A stretch of DNA of 64,000 nucleotides from Natrinema salifodinae (GCF_900110455.1 NZ_FOIS01000001.1:992001-1056000), one strand, 5' to 3'. Positions 51,970 to 61,813 are shown, counted from the stretch's first letter. A program made the numbers and translations. Notes: generated from the sequence alone by a model not told the origin.

Positions 51970-54213
51970 CTAGGTCCGGTCCTCGGACGCCGCGCGCTCG
52001 GCGGCGGCCCGCACCCGCTCGGTCGACAGCGCGGCCAGGTCGACCAGGTCGCCCCCGGTCTCGCCGGCGACCGTCTCCGTGAGACCCGCCCGAGAGTCGT
52101 CGCCGGCGTCGACGACGATCACCCGTGCGTCGGTGGCCGCGAGCGCGCAGGCCGCGGCCCGCGTGTCGGCGGTCGGACTCCCGTCGGCGACGGTCGCCCG
52201 GCCGTCGGTGACGAGGACGACGACCGCCGCATCGGTGTCGGCGCGCTCGACGACTCGCCGCGAGGTCTCGAGGCCGGCCGGCAGCGGTGTTCGATCGCCC
52301 GAGGGAAGATCCTTGAGGTGGCGCGCGGCCAGGGAAACGCTGTCGGTCGGCGGCAACAGGACGTCGGCGTCCTCCCCGGCGAAGGCGACGAACGCGACCT
52401 CGTCGCGGTGCTCGTAGCTGTCGCGCAGCAACTCGAGGACGACCCCCTTGGCGGTCCGCATCGCCGGCCGCATCGAGGCGCTGGCGTCGACCGCGAAGAC
52501 GATCGTCACCGACGTCTCGCCGGCGCGAACGGACCGGCGGAGATCCTCCGTCTCGACCCGCGACTCGCCGCGAGCCGCCGCCGAGCGAACGGACGCCGCG
52601 GCGTCGATCGGACCGTCACCCGACGCGGGTTCGGTGCGGACTCGGGCCCCCCGGTTGTCCGCACTCGGCGTTGTGTTCGCGCGCGAGCCTGTCGCCGCGT
52701 CGCCGGTGTTGCCCTCGGCGGACGGCGTCTCGATTTCGGGCGCCGTGGCCTCGCCGATTCCGGCCCGCTGCTGGCCCGGGACCAACGGTTGGGCCGTCTC
52801 GTCCTCCTCGCCGCCTTCGCTCGACTCGCCGGAATCGGACTCGGACCCTGAGGCCCGATCGCCCGCGTTCCCCTCCGAATTTCCGGCGCCGGTTTCGGCC
52901 GGCGCCTGCGCCTGGTCGCCCGCCGTCGATCGCTCGTCCTCCGTCGGCCCCTGATCGGGACCCGCTCCGTCGCCGTCGGAATCGGGCTCGCTCTCCGAAT
53001 CGCCGCCGTCGGCGCGATCACCACTGTCGTCGTCGGCACCGTCCCCCTCGTCCCGATCGCCCGTCTCGTCTCCGTCCCCGGACTCGGGGTTCGATTCGTC
53101 ACCGTCGTTCCCGTCGCCGTTCTCATCGTCGGCGTCGCCTCCATCGGAGTCGGGTTCCTCGCCGTCTTCCCGCTCGGGGGACTGCTCGTCGAACCGATCC
53201 TCGAGCAACTCGTCGAGATCGGGTTCGTCCTCGAACGGGGTGCTCCGGAGTCGGTGGGGCAGCGCGTAGGTGGCGGCCTCGTGGACGTCGGACTCGATAA
53301 CCGTCGTTCGGCCCTCGAGTGCGGCCAAGGTCATGGCGGTCCGGGCCGTCGCCACGTCCCCGCGGTGGCCGTCGACGCCGGCCTCGAGGCAGAGGTCGGC
53401 GATCTCCTCCTTGAACTCGGTCGGGAGGGCGACGTCCGAGCGCCGGTCGCGGGCGGCGGTCAGGTCCTCGCGCAGCGCCGCGACCTCGTCGGCGTACTCC
53501 GTCCGCGGGTCCGTTCCGTCGTCGGTCGCGAGCGCGCGGTCGATGATCTCGACGCGGTCGTCGATCTCGCGACAGCCCTCGACGGTCGCTCGGAGTGCGA
53601 ACCGGTCGCGCAGTTGGGGCCGCAGGTCGCCCTCCTCGGGGTTCATCGTGCCGATCAGGGTGACGTTCGCGGGGTGGGAGACGCTGATCCCGTCGCGCTC
53701 GACGGTGTTGACGCCGCTGGCGGCCGCATCCAGGATGACGTCGACCAGGTGATCGTCCAGCAGGTTGACCTCGTCGACGTAGAGGATCCCGCGGTTCGCG
53801 CGGGCCAACAGGCCGGGATCGAAGTCGGCCTGGCCGGCCAGCGCGTCCTCGATCGAGAGGGTGCCGACGACCCGGTCGCGGGTCGCGCCCAGCGGTAGGG
53901 TCACGAGCGGGACAGGCCTGGTCTCGATCGGTAGCTCTTCGGGATCGCGCTCGCGGCAGTCCGCACACTGCAGGCTCGGATCGTCCGGTGCGCAGCCGTA
54001 CGGGCAGTCCGCGACGGCCCGCTGCTCGGGCAGGAGATCCACCAGCGCCCGGACGGCGGTCGACTTCGCGGTTCCCTTCTCCCCGACGATCAGGGCCCCG
54101 TCGAGGCCGTCGTCGGCCGCGACGGCCAACAGCACGCGCTTCAGGTCGTCCTGTCCGACGATCGCCGGAAAGGGGAGTGACGATAGCTTTTTGTCTCCGG
54201 CCTCTACAACCAT
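51970..54213 (-). CDS. chlID: fused ChlI/ChlD-type cobalt chelatase ATPase subunit
   Basis: This 747-residue protein fuses the AAA+ ATPase (ChlI/CobS-like) and the integrin-I (ChlD/CobT-like) parts that power metal insertion with CobN. Walker A is GEKGTAKST (residues 44-52). The insertion CPYGCAPDDPSLQCADC holds four cysteines that probably bind zinc. Walker B is GILYVDEVNLLDD. An acidic, low-complexity linker (about 340-500) joins to the VWA domain, whose metal site is DASAS near residue 573. The start ATG at 54211-54213 diverges from cobN with only 34 bases in between. Cobalt rather than magnesium is inferred from the neighbouring cobN. Confidence 0.92.
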   Translation of the reverse strand: MVVEAGDKKLSSLPFPAIVGQDDLKRVLLAVAADDGLDGALIVGEKGTAKSTAVRALVDLLPEQRAVADCPYGCAPDDPSLQCADCRERDPEELPIETRPVPLVTLPLGATRDRVVGTLSIEDALAGQADFDPGLLARANRGILYVDEVNLLDDHLVDVILDAAASGVNTVERDGISVSHPANVTLIGTMNPEEGDLRPQLRDRFALRATVEGCREIDDRVEIIDRALATDDGTDPRTEYADEVAALREDLTAARDRRSDVALPTEFKEEIADLCLEAGVDGHRGDVATARTAMTLAALEGRTTVIESDVHEAATYALPHRLRSTPFEDEPDLDELLEDRFDEQSPEREDGEEPDSDGGDADDENGDGNDGDESNPESGDGDETGDRDEGDGADDDSGDRADGGDSESEPDSDGDGAGPDQGPTEDERSTAGDQAQAPAETGAGNSEGNAGDRASGSESDSGESSEGGEEDETAQPLVPGQQRAGIGEATAPEIETPSAEGNTGDAATGSRANTTPSADNRGARVRTEPASGDGPIDAAASVRSAAARGESRVETEDLRRSVRAGETSVTIVFAVDASASMRPAMRTAKGVVLELLRDSYEHRDEVAFVAFAGEDADVLLPPTDSVSLAARHLKDLPSGDRTPLPAGLETSRRVVERADTDAAVVVLVTDGRATVADGSPTADTRAAACALAATDARVIVVDAGDDSRAGLTETVAGETGGDLVDLAALSTERVRAAAERAASEDRT

Positions 54214-54247
54214 ACTTGAGCTAATACAACAGAGGTTTAAAAAGTCG
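54214..54247. promoter_or_regulatory. 34-base divergent promoter between chlID and cobN
   Basis: The short gap holds two TATA-like boxes: ctaatac at about 54221-54227, about 25 bases before the cobN ATG, and tttaaaaa at 54236-54243, about 25 bases from the chlID ATG on the minus strand. Both genes could therefore be transcribed as leaderless mRNAs from overlapping promoters. Confidence 0.5.
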
Positions 54248-57200
54248 ATGACAACGATCGCGATCTACACCGCGACGGAGAACGAACTCGGCTCGATCGG
54301 CCGGGCCGCCCGGCGGCTCGAGGACGTCGACCTGGTCGTTCGCTCGGAGAGCAACCTCGACGACGAGGCCGACGTCGAGGAGTTCGTCGAGGAATCGACC
54401 GACGCCGCGGCGGCGATTTGCTGGCTGCACGGGGCCGAAGACAGCATGCCGGGCTACGACTACGCGACGGGCGCGCTCGAAGAGGCGGGCGTTCCGCTGA
54501 TCGTCAAGTCGACCGGCGACGCCTTCGCGTTCGAGGACACGACGGTCGCCGAGGCGCACCGCGACCGCGCCTACGAGTACCTGGAGAAGGGCGGGACGAT
54601 CAACGTCGAGAACTGCTGTCGGTTCCTGGCCGCGGAGTACGAGGGCCGCGATCTCGAGTACGACGAGCCCGCGGAACTCCCCACGGAGGGCGTCTACCAC
54701 CCCGATCATCCGGGCATCGAGTACGAGGAACTGCTCGAGACCCACGACCCCGAGAAGCCGACGGTTGCGGTCTGGTTCTACGAGTCCCACTGGACCCACG
54801 AGAACACCCGCTACGTCGACGCCCAGGTCCGGGCGCTCGAGGAGCAGGGGGCCAACGCCCTGCCGATCTTCTGTAACCCGGCAACGGACACCGACGAACA
54901 GGAAGACGCTGAGTGGGTCACGGACAACTGGCTCGTCGATGATGCGGAAGAGCCCATCGTCGACGCCGTGCTCTCCTCCTTTATGTTCTCGCTCTCGATG
55001 GACGAGCGCGGCCGCAGCGCCAGCGACGAGGGCGATTCCGCGGAGGACGTCTTCCTCGACCGCCTGGGCGTCCCGGTGCTCCAGACGGTCACCACGATGC
55101 GGTCCCGGTCGCGCTACGAGTCCAGCGACACGGGCGTGATGGGCTTCGAACTCGCGCTCTCGGTCGCGCTGCCGGAGTTCGACGGTAACGTCATCACCCA
55201 CCCCATCTCGGGGAAGGAACGAACCGACGACGAGGCCGGCATCGGCTCCGCGCCGAAACACCACTTCCCGATCGAGGACCGGATCGATCACGCGACCCGC
55301 CTGGCGGTCAACTGGGCGAAACTACGGCACACCCCGAACGAGGACAAACGGGTCGCAGTCGTCCTGCACAACTACCCGCCGAGCGACGACGGGATCGGGA
55401 CCGCGTTCGGTCTCGACAGTCCGGAGTCGACGGTCAACCTGCTCGAGGAACTCGACGTTCGAGGGTACGACCTCGGCGGCGAGGCGCCCGACGACGGCCA
55501 GGCGCTCGTCGAGAAACTCACGTCGCAACTCACCCTGGAGGACCGCTGGGTCGCGCCGGAGGACGTCCGCGAGCTGTCGGTCGACGTGGTCTCCCCGGAC
55601 ACCTACGAGGCCTGGTTCGAGTCCGCCGACGAGCGGTTCCGGGAGAACGTCGTCGAGGAGTGGGGCGAGGTCCCCGACCGCCCGTTCGCGATTCCGGGCG
55701 TCGAGTTCGGCAACGTGCTCGTCACCGTCCAGCCCCCGCGCGGATTCGGGATGGACCCCTCGAAAGTCTACCACGACTCGGACCTCCAGCCGCCCCACGA
55801 CTACTTCGCCTTCTACGGCTGGCTTCGCAACGCGTACGACGCTGACGCGGTCGTCCACCTGGGCACCCACGGCAGCCTCGAGTGGCTCCCCGGCAAGACC
55901 GTCGGCCTGAACGGCGAGAGCGCACCTGATCAGCTGATCGACGACATCCCGAACGTCTACCCCTACATCGTGAACAACCCCGGCGAGGGGACCCAGGCCA
56001 AACGGCGCTCCTACGCCGCCATCGTCGACTACCTGACCCCGGTCATGCGAAACGCCGGAACGTACGACGAACTCTCAGAGCTCGAGGAGCTCGCGAACCA
56101 GTACCGCGAGGCCGGGATGGAAGACGCTCGCGCCGACGACGGCGACCACCTCGAGACGCTCATCCGGGAGGCGGTCGAGGAACTCGATCTCGCGGTCGAA
56201 CTCGGGATTGCGGGGACGATTGACGAGAAGGCCGACGTCCGCGGCCCGGACGAGGCCGGCTCGACGCTCGCGGAGGGTAACGTGGACGGCGACGACGTCG
56301 ATATCGACGAACTCGTCGAACGCGTCCACGAGTACCTCACCGACGTCAAGACGACCCAGATCCGACTCGGACTCCACACCATGTCCGAGCCGCCGGCCGA
56401 CGAGCGCCTGGTCGAGTACCTCGTCGCGCTCACCCGTCTCGAGAACCCCGGCGCGCCGAGTCTGCGCGAGAGTGTGGCCGGCGCGCTCGGCGTCGATTAC
56501 GACAAAATGCTGAACGCGCCTGGCGAGTACGACGAGGCCCTCGGCATGACCTACGCCGAAGCCGCCGACGTCGTCCACGAGACGAGCCTCGACCTGGTCG
56601 AGACGCTGGCCGAACACGACTTCGATATCCCCGAATCCGAGCGCCAGGCCGGCGCGGACGACGAGGTGAACATGAACCTGCTCGTCGTCGACCTCGAGAC
56701 GATCGGCGACGCGCGGGCGAAATCGGGCGCTCACGACTACCTGCGGGAGGCGCTGGCCTACATCTGCGAGGAGGCCCAGCCCCGCGTCCAGGGCGCCGAA
56801 GACGAGATTCCCCGCACTGCAGATGCGCTCTCGGGCGAGTACGTCCCGCCTGGCGGCTCCGGTGCACCGACCCGCGGCGGCGTCGACCTCCTCCCCACGG
56901 CGCGGAACTTCTACACGCTCGATCCGCGGAAGGTGCCAGCCAAGCCCGCCTGGCAGGTCGGCCGCGAGGTCGCAGAGGGTGTCCTCGAGCGTCACCGCTC
57001 CGAGAACGGCGAGTACCCCGAAGAGATCGGCGTCGTCGCCTGGGGCACCCCGACGGTGCGCACCCGCGGCGAGACCATCGCTCAGGTGCTCGCGATGATG
57101 GGCGTCGAACCGCAGTGGACCGACGCCGGCCGGATCGACGACGTCGAACCGATCCCGCTCGACGAGTTGGAGCGACCCAGAATCGACGTGACGACGCGCG

Positions 57201-58144
57201 TTTCCGGCCTCTTCCGGGATGCCTTCCCGGCCGCGGCAGGGGTCATCCACGACGCCGTGGACGCGGTCGTCGACCTCGACGAACCCCGCGACATGAACTA
57301 CGTCAAGAAGCACGTCGAGGAGGATGCCGAAGAGTTGCAGAACGAGGAAGGACTCGACGAATCCGACGCCCGCACGGCCGCCAAGCATCGGGTCTTCACG
57401 ACCAGGCCAGGCGGCTACGGCGCCGGGACGAACAAGGCCGTCGACGAGGGCAACTGGGACGACCGCTCGGACCTCGCCTCGGTTTACGTCCAGTGGGGCG
57501 GGTACGCGATGGGCTCCAGAGGGCGCGTCTCGGACGCCCACGACGCCTTCGAGCGGCGGCTCTCGAGCGTCGACGCGACGGTCAAACTCGAGGACACGAT
57601 GGAGCAAGACGAGTTCGACTCCTCGGACTGGTACGCCTTCCACGGCGGCTTCATTTCCGCCGTGAGCGAGATCTCGGGCGAGGAACCGGCCTCCTACGTC
57701 GGCGACTCCTCGGACCCGGACAACGTCGACGTCTACACGAACGAGGAGAAGGTCCGCAAGGCGATGCGCTCGCGGGTCCTGAACCCCGACTGGCTCGACT
57801 CCATGGAGGAGCACGGTTACAAGGGCGCGGGCGACCTCTCGACGACCGTCGACGTGACGCTTGGCTGGGACGCCACCACCGGCGTCGTCTCCGAGACGCT
57901 CTGGGAGGAAGTCGCCGAAAAGTACGCCTTCGACGAGGATCGCCAGGCCTGGCTGCGCGACGTCAACCCGTGGGCGCTGGAGTCCATCACGGACACCTTG
58001 CTCGAGGCGATCGAGCGCGACCTGTGGGACGCCGACGACGAGACGGTCGACCGACTGCGCGACCTGAACCTCGCGGTCGAGGGCGATCTCGAGGCGCGGA
58101 CGACCAACGAAGCCGTCGGCGCGGAGGTGTCGACCGATGACTGA
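54248..58144 (+). CDS. cobN: cobaltochelatase large subunit CobN
   Basis: This 1298-residue protein is the CobN/BchH-type large subunit that binds the tetrapyrrole and cobalt. Landmarks are the N-terminal MTTIAIYTATENELG, the central VVHLGTHGSLEWLPGKTVGL (porphyrin-binding region, around residue 535-555), LLPTARNFYTLDPRKVPAK and the C-terminal VQWGGYAMGSRGRVSDAH and GYKGAGDLSTTVDVTLGW. The frame is open to 53861, but ATG 54248 is the conserved start. The stop overlaps cbiC by eight bases. It works with the divergent chlID ATPase. Confidence 0.95.
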   Translation: MTTIAIYTATENELGSIGRAARRLEDVDLVVRSESNLDDEADVEEFVEESTDAAAAICWLHGAEDSMPGYDYATGALEEAGVPLIVKSTGDAFAFEDTTVAEAHRDRAYEYLEKGGTINVENCCRFLAAEYEGRDLEYDEPAELPTEGVYHPDHPGIEYEELLETHDPEKPTVAVWFYESHWTHENTRYVDAQVRALEEQGANALPIFCNPATDTDEQEDAEWVTDNWLVDDAEEPIVDAVLSSFMFSLSMDERGRSASDEGDSAEDVFLDRLGVPVLQTVTTMRSRSRYESSDTGVMGFELALSVALPEFDGNVITHPISGKERTDDEAGIGSAPKHHFPIEDRIDHATRLAVNWAKLRHTPNEDKRVAVVLHNYPPSDDGIGTAFGLDSPESTVNLLEELDVRGYDLGGEAPDDGQALVEKLTSQLTLEDRWVAPEDVRELSVDVVSPDTYEAWFESADERFRENVVEEWGEVPDRPFAIPGVEFGNVLVTVQPPRGFGMDPSKVYHDSDLQPPHDYFAFYGWLRNAYDADAVVHLGTHGSLEWLPGKTVGLNGESAPDQLIDDIPNVYPYIVNNPGEGTQAKRRSYAAIVDYLTPVMRNAGTYDELSELEELANQYREAGMEDARADDGDHLETLIREAVEELDLAVELGIAGTIDEKADVRGPDEAGSTLAEGNVDGDDVDIDELVERVHEYLTDVKTTQIRLGLHTMSEPPADERLVEYLVALTRLENPGAPSLRESVAGALGVDYDKMLNAPGEYDEALGMTYAEAADVVHETSLDLVETLAEHDFDIPESERQAGADDEVNMNLLVVDLETIGDARAKSGAHDYLREALAYICEEAQPRVQGAEDEIPRTADALSGEYVPPGGSGAPTRGGVDLLPTARNFYTLDPRKVPAKPAWQVGREVAEGVLERHRSENGEYPEEIGVVAWGTPTVRTRGETIAQVLAMMGVEPQWTDAGRIDDVEPIPLDELERPRIDVTTRVSGLFRDAFPAAAGVIHDAVDAVVDLDEPRDMNYVKKHVEEDAEELQNEEGLDESDARTAAKHRVFTTRPGGYGAGTNKAVDEGNWDDRSDLASVYVQWGGYAMGSRGRVSDAHDAFERRLSSVDATVKLEDTMEQDEFDSSDWYAFHGGFISAVSEISGEEPASYVGDSSDPDNVDVYTNEEKVRKAMRSRVLNPDWLDSMEEHGYKGAGDLSTTVDVTLGWDATTGVVSETLWEEVAEKYAFDEDRQAWLRDVNPWALESITDTLLEAIERDLWDADDETVDRLRDLNLAVEGDLEARTTNEAVGAEVSTDD

Positions 58145-58895
58145 CGGCGGACAGCAAGAGTTCGAGGAGGAGTACGCCGACCTAGGCGCGACGACCCAGA
58201 ACGCGATGGACATCGCGGAGACCAGCATGGACATCGTCCGGCAGTTCGTGCCGGACGAGACGCTGGCGGACCGGATCCGCCAGAAGTCGGTCCACTCGAT
58301 GGGCGACATCGAGTTCCAGCACCTGATCGAGTTCACCGGGAGCGACGACCGCGGCGACGACGAAGACGCACCGGTTCGCGCCGGCGCGCGGGCCGTCCTC
58401 GACGAGGCGACCATCGTCACCGACATTACGATGTCCAAGGCCGGGATTACCTCCCGCGGCCACGACTGCGAGAAGCGCAAGGCGATCGGCAACGGCGCCG
58501 AACTGGCGAAGGAGACAGGCATGACCCGGACCGCCGCCTCGGTGCTCGAACTCGACAAGCAAGGCGTCTACGACGGCGCGATCGCGACGATCGGCAACGC
58601 GCCGACGGCCGCCTTCGCGCTCGCGGACTGCATCGAGAACGGCACCAGGCCCGCCGCCGTCGTCGCCACGCCCGTCGGCTTCGTCAAGGCAGAGGAGAGC
58701 CGCCAGCGCATCCGCGAGGTCAGCGCAGCGTACGACGTCCCCGCGATCACCAACGTCGGCCGCCGCGGCGGGAGCGGCCTGGCCGCCGCGCTGACGAACG
58801 AGTTGATCCACGTCGCGAAAGACGTCCGAACCGGCGACGTGGAGCTGGACCGCACGGCTGCGGACCGCTCGGCGGCGACCGGCGAGGACGACTGA
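58137..58895 (+). CDS. cbiC: precorrin-8X methylmutase CbiC
   Basis: This 252-residue enzyme moves the C11 methyl group to C12 of cobalt-precorrin-8 to give cobyrinate. Motifs include IVTDITMSKAGITSRG (about residue 98-113), AIATIGNAPTAAFALADCIE (about 155-175) and AVVATPVGFVKAEESRQR. An N-terminal helix of 40 residues is rich in acidic residues. Its start lies inside the end of cobN and its stop abuts cbiE (TGATG), so the trio is one operon. Confidence 0.92.
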   Translation: MTDGGQQEFEEEYADLGATTQNAMDIAETSMDIVRQFVPDETLADRIRQKSVHSMGDIEFQHLIEFTGSDDRGDDEDAPVRAGARAVLDEATIVTDITMSKAGITSRGHDCEKRKAIGNGAELAKETGMTRTAASVLELDKQGVYDGAIATIGNAPTAAFALADCIENGTRPAAVVATPVGFVKAEESRQRIREVSAAYDVPAITNVGRRGGSGLAAALTNELIHVAKDVRTGDVELDRTAADRSAATGEDD

Positions 58896-59710
58896 TGAGC
58901 GGCGAGTACGACCTCGACGCGGGACCGGATCCGGCGACGGTCGCGGCCGCGGATCCGGAACCCGACATCGACGAGGAGACTGACGAACCCGTCTACGCCG
59001 TCGGCGTCGGTCCGGGCAACCCGGAGTATCTCACGCCTCGCGGCGAGCGCGCGATTCGCCAGGCGGACGTCGTCGTTGGCTTCACGACCGTCGTGGAGTT
59101 CGTCGAGGACGAGACCGACGCCGAGCTGTTGACCTGCGGGTACAAAGACGAAGCCGAGGCGCTTGCGGAATTCGGCGAGCGCGTCGCCGCCGGCGAGACG
59201 GGGACCGCGGTCGCGATGGGCGACCCCAACCACTCGGGCTACCAGTTCGTCGGGAAGGTTCAGGATGCCGTCGAGCGTCAGGACCCCGAAATACCGGTGC
59301 GGGTCATCCCCGGCATTTCGTCGCTCCAGCTGGCCGCGAGCCGCGCCCGGACGCCGATGGAGGACACCGAATTCGTCACGCTCCACAAGAGCGGCGACCT
59401 CGGGGCCGACATGGACCGGCTTGCGGCCGCGGTGACGACGGAGGACCGCCACCTGCTCGTGCTCCCCCGGCCGTTCGATCGGATGCCGGGCGACATCGCC
59501 GAATTTCTGCTCGATCGGGGCGCTGACCCGGATCTCGAGGCCCTCGTGCTCGAGAAGCTGACCCACGACGACGAGCGGATCCATCGGTTCGCGCTCGCGG
59601 ACCTGGCGGACCACGCCGGCGGGACCGGGCGGGAGGACACGCCGTTTTCCGATCTGGTCGTGCTCGCCGTTCGACAGCCGGTCTCGTCGGGCCGGCCGCT
59701 CGATCGGTGA
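58895..59710 (+). CDS. cbiE: cobalt-precorrin-7 C5-methyltransferase CbiE
   Basis: This 271-residue SAM-dependent methyltransferase acts late in corrin synthesis with CbiT. It has the tetrapyrrole-methylase opening VYAVGVGPGNPEYLTPRGER (about residue 32-51), TGTAVAMGDPNHSGYQF, a PVRVIPGISSLQLAASRA region, and a C-terminal acidic helix. The N-terminal 30 residues are an acidic extension. CbiT is not in the window, unlike species where CbiE and CbiT are fused. This is the last corrin gene seen here. Confidence 0.9.
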   Translation: MSGEYDLDAGPDPATVAAADPEPDIDEETDEPVYAVGVGPGNPEYLTPRGERAIRQADVVVGFTTVVEFVEDETDAELLTCGYKDEAEALAEFGERVAAGETGTAVAMGDPNHSGYQFVGKVQDAVERQDPEIPVRVIPGISSLQLAASRARTPMEDTEFVTLHKSGDLGADMDRLAAAVTTEDRHLLVLPRPFDRMPGDIAEFLLDRGADPDLEALVLEKLTHDDERIHRFALADLADHAGGTGREDTPFSDLVVLAVRQPVSSGRPLDR

Positions 59711-59775
59711 GCGGAACCCGGCGGTATTCGGCGGACCCGGTTCCGACCGAGAGGACGATAAAAAACGGCCGCTCG

Positions 59776-59940
59776 CTATTTATCTCGGGTGTATTCGCGA
59801 AGCACCGTCGAGACGGTGTTCGAGACCTCCTCGATGACGACGGCGTTCGTCTTCCTGAGATCCCCGTCCTGCGCTTCGCTGAGGTGTTGTAGTGCCTCTC
59901 GAAGGTGGTACTCGGTCTCGGTGGTGGTGTCCCCACTCAT
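59776..59940 (-). CDS. 54-residue helical haloarchaeal protein
   Basis: An ATG at 59938-59940 opens a frame of 54 codons ending with TAG at 59776-59778, on the opposite strand to cbiE. The product (MSGDTTTETEYHLREALQHL, then VVIEEVSNTVSTVLREYTRD) is predicted to be two amphipathic helices with an acidic spacer. Such short helical proteins are common in haloarchaea and their role is unknown. The palindrome ggaacgttcc at 59951-59960 lies ten bases upstream and may be an operator. Confidence 0.65.
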   Translation of the reverse strand: MSGDTTTETEYHLREALQHLSEAQDGDLRKTNAVVIEEVSNTVSTVLREYTRDK

Positions 59941-59950
59941 AGTGATCAAG

Positions 59951-59960
59951 GGAACGTTCC
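59951..59960. promoter_or_regulatory. 10-base palindrome upstream of the 54-residue gene
   Basis: GGAACGTTCC is a perfect palindrome located immediately upstream of the start codon. Its position would let a bound protein block transcription or translation initiation. Confidence 0.35.
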
Positions 59961-60217
59961 TAACCGACTCGCCCTGTTAAGTTCGTTGGTGAGACGGCTG
60001 CCTGCCGTTCGAGCGCGTCTCGAACCGCTTCCCGCCGGTTCCGAACGCGGTCGCGGCCGGTCCGGCCGTCGGATCTCACCCGCACCGAACGCGATGTCCG
60101 CATCCCGAATATCTGACGGCCTCGTACCGGGTGCTGCCGTTTTCTCGTCTCGATACGGACGCCTGGCTGGCACAGGACTGCATCATGCTTTTAGACGTCT
60201 CTGTCAAGCGCATAGCT

Positions 60218-61813
60218 ATGCCTGAACAGAGGGGAGCGGTCGGCCGAGCCCCGGCCGTTCGAATCAGCAGTTCTGCGGTCACCGCTTCGGAAGCCGTCCT
60301 CGACGAAGCGCGCGAGGTGGCCGAAACGACACACGTCGTCGAGGTCGGTCCGGTCGGAATTCCCCGATTCGAGCCGCTCGTGATGGCGACGTCCGAGGGG
60401 ACGACCGCGTTCCACACCAACGTCTCTCCGCGCGAGGCGCAGTCGCTCGTCGAACTGCTCGAATCGGGGGAGCCGCCGACCGACGGAGCGCACGCCACCG
60501 TTTCGCACGACCCCGAGACGGCGACGCTGCCGCGTCCCGAGGAGGGACCGCTCGCAGTCGGTGAGCGCGTCGCGCTCGCGCGGTGCGGATGGGTCGTTCC
60601 CGCGAGCGTCGCCGATTACGACGGCGGCGATGGGCTCGTCTCCGCGTCCACCGACGCCGACGACGCTCACGAACGGATCGGCGAACTCGGCCTCCGCGGA
60701 CGCGGCCGCGGCGACGGAAGCACCGATGAGCCGATCGCGGAGACGTGGACGACGGTTCGGGAGACGCCAGGCGACCCGGTCGTCGTCGTCAACGCGAACG
60801 AAGCGGACGAGAACGCGCGCTCGGATTCGCTGCTGTTGGAGGGCGCGCCGATCGACGTGTTGGACGGGGCGAGAGTCGTCGCGTCGATCCTCGAGACGCC
60901 CGACGTCGTCGTCTATCTCAACGACGAGGACGAGCTGGCGCGCGAGCGCGTCGAGCGGGCGGCGGGGGCGATGGACCGCACCGTCGACGGACTGAACGTA
61001 CAGGTCACCAGCGGCCCCGATACGTACAGGGCGGGGGAGATGACGATGGCGCTCGAGTCGCTCGAGGGAAACGACCGTCTCGAGGCGCGCCGCCGACCGC
61101 CGGGGCCCGCGGAGTACGGCCTGTTCGGTCGACCGACCGCGATCCACACGCCCCGCACACTCGCACAGGTTCGGGCCGCCCTCGCGACGCCCGAGGCGAT
61201 GGCGACCCAGGAGTCCGATCCCGGCACGCGGCTCGTGACTGTCGCCGGCGACGTCGAGTCACCGGCGACGGTCGAACTTCCCACGGACGGCGCGCTCGAA
61301 ACCGCGTTCGAAGCCGTCCTCGGCGACGGGCAGTTCAAAGCCGCCTGCGTCGGCGGCGTCTTCGGGGGCATCACCCGCGATATCCGCGTGGCGCCGAGCG
61401 CTGGATCGCTCCGCTCGTCGAACCTCGGGACCAACGGCATCGTCGAGCGGCTCAACCACGATCGGTGCATGGTCGCGTTCGCCGGGAAACGCGCGAAGTT
61501 CGCCCGTGAGGGCAACTGCGGACGCTGCGTGCCGGGTCGCGAGGGGACCAAACAGCTCGTCGAACTCCTGCGGAACATCTACGACGGCGACTACGACCGC
61601 GGCATGATCGAAGAACTCGCTCGCGTGATGCGTCGGTCGTCGATCTGCGACTTCGGCCGCACCGCGCCGCGGCCGACGACGACCGCGATCTCGAACTTCG
61701 ACAGCGAGTTCACCGCCCACACTGAGGGGTACTGTCCGGCCGGATTCTGCGAAGCCCACGCGGAAACCGAGCGCCGAACCGAACCGCGACGACCCGAGTC
61801 TACCACCCAATGA
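60218..61813 (+). CDS. NuoF-like subunit of formate-dehydrogenase-like complex (copy 2)
   Basis: This 531-residue paralogue of the 38.1 kb NuoF-like protein shares its entire layout. The NADH/FMN loops are diverged in the same way (LRGRGRGDGSTDEPI, VVVNANEADENARSDS). The iron-sulfur motif here reads CGRCVPGREGTK, so the third cysteine of the C-x2-C-x2-C cluster is glycine, whereas copy 1 keeps CGRCVTC; the fourth ligand (SSICDFG) is present. The ATG at 60218 is preferred, since a TATA-like cttttaga lies about 28 bases before it. Earlier ATG/GTG codons would add an unconserved tail. It overlaps the next gene by ATGA. Confidence 0.82.
   Translation: MPEQRGAVGRAPAVRISSSAVTASEAVLDEAREVAETTHVVEVGPVGIPRFEPLVMATSEGTTAFHTNVSPREAQSLVELLESGEPPTDGAHATVSHDPETATLPRPEEGPLAVGERVALARCGWVVPASVADYDGGDGLVSASTDADDAHERIGELGLRGRGRGDGSTDEPIAETWTTVRETPGDPVVVVNANEADENARSDSLLLEGAPIDVLDGARVVASILETPDVVVYLNDEDELARERVERAAGAMDRTVDGLNVQVTSGPDTYRAGEMTMALESLEGNDRLEARRRPPGPAEYGLFGRPTAIHTPRTLAQVRAALATPEAMATQESDPGTRLVTVAGDVESPATVELPTDGALETAFEAVLGDGQFKAACVGGVFGGITRDIRVAPSAGSLRSSNLGTNGIVERLNHDRCMVAFAGKRAKFAREGNCGRCVPGREGTKQLVELLRNIYDGDYDRGMIEELARVMRRSSICDFGRTAPRPTTTAISNFDSEFTAHTEGYCPAGFCEAHAETERRTEPRRPESTTQ

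Noticed and set aside
56075-58558. 827-codon minus-strand frame
   Set aside because: It is antisense to cobN and cbiC, whose identities are certain.
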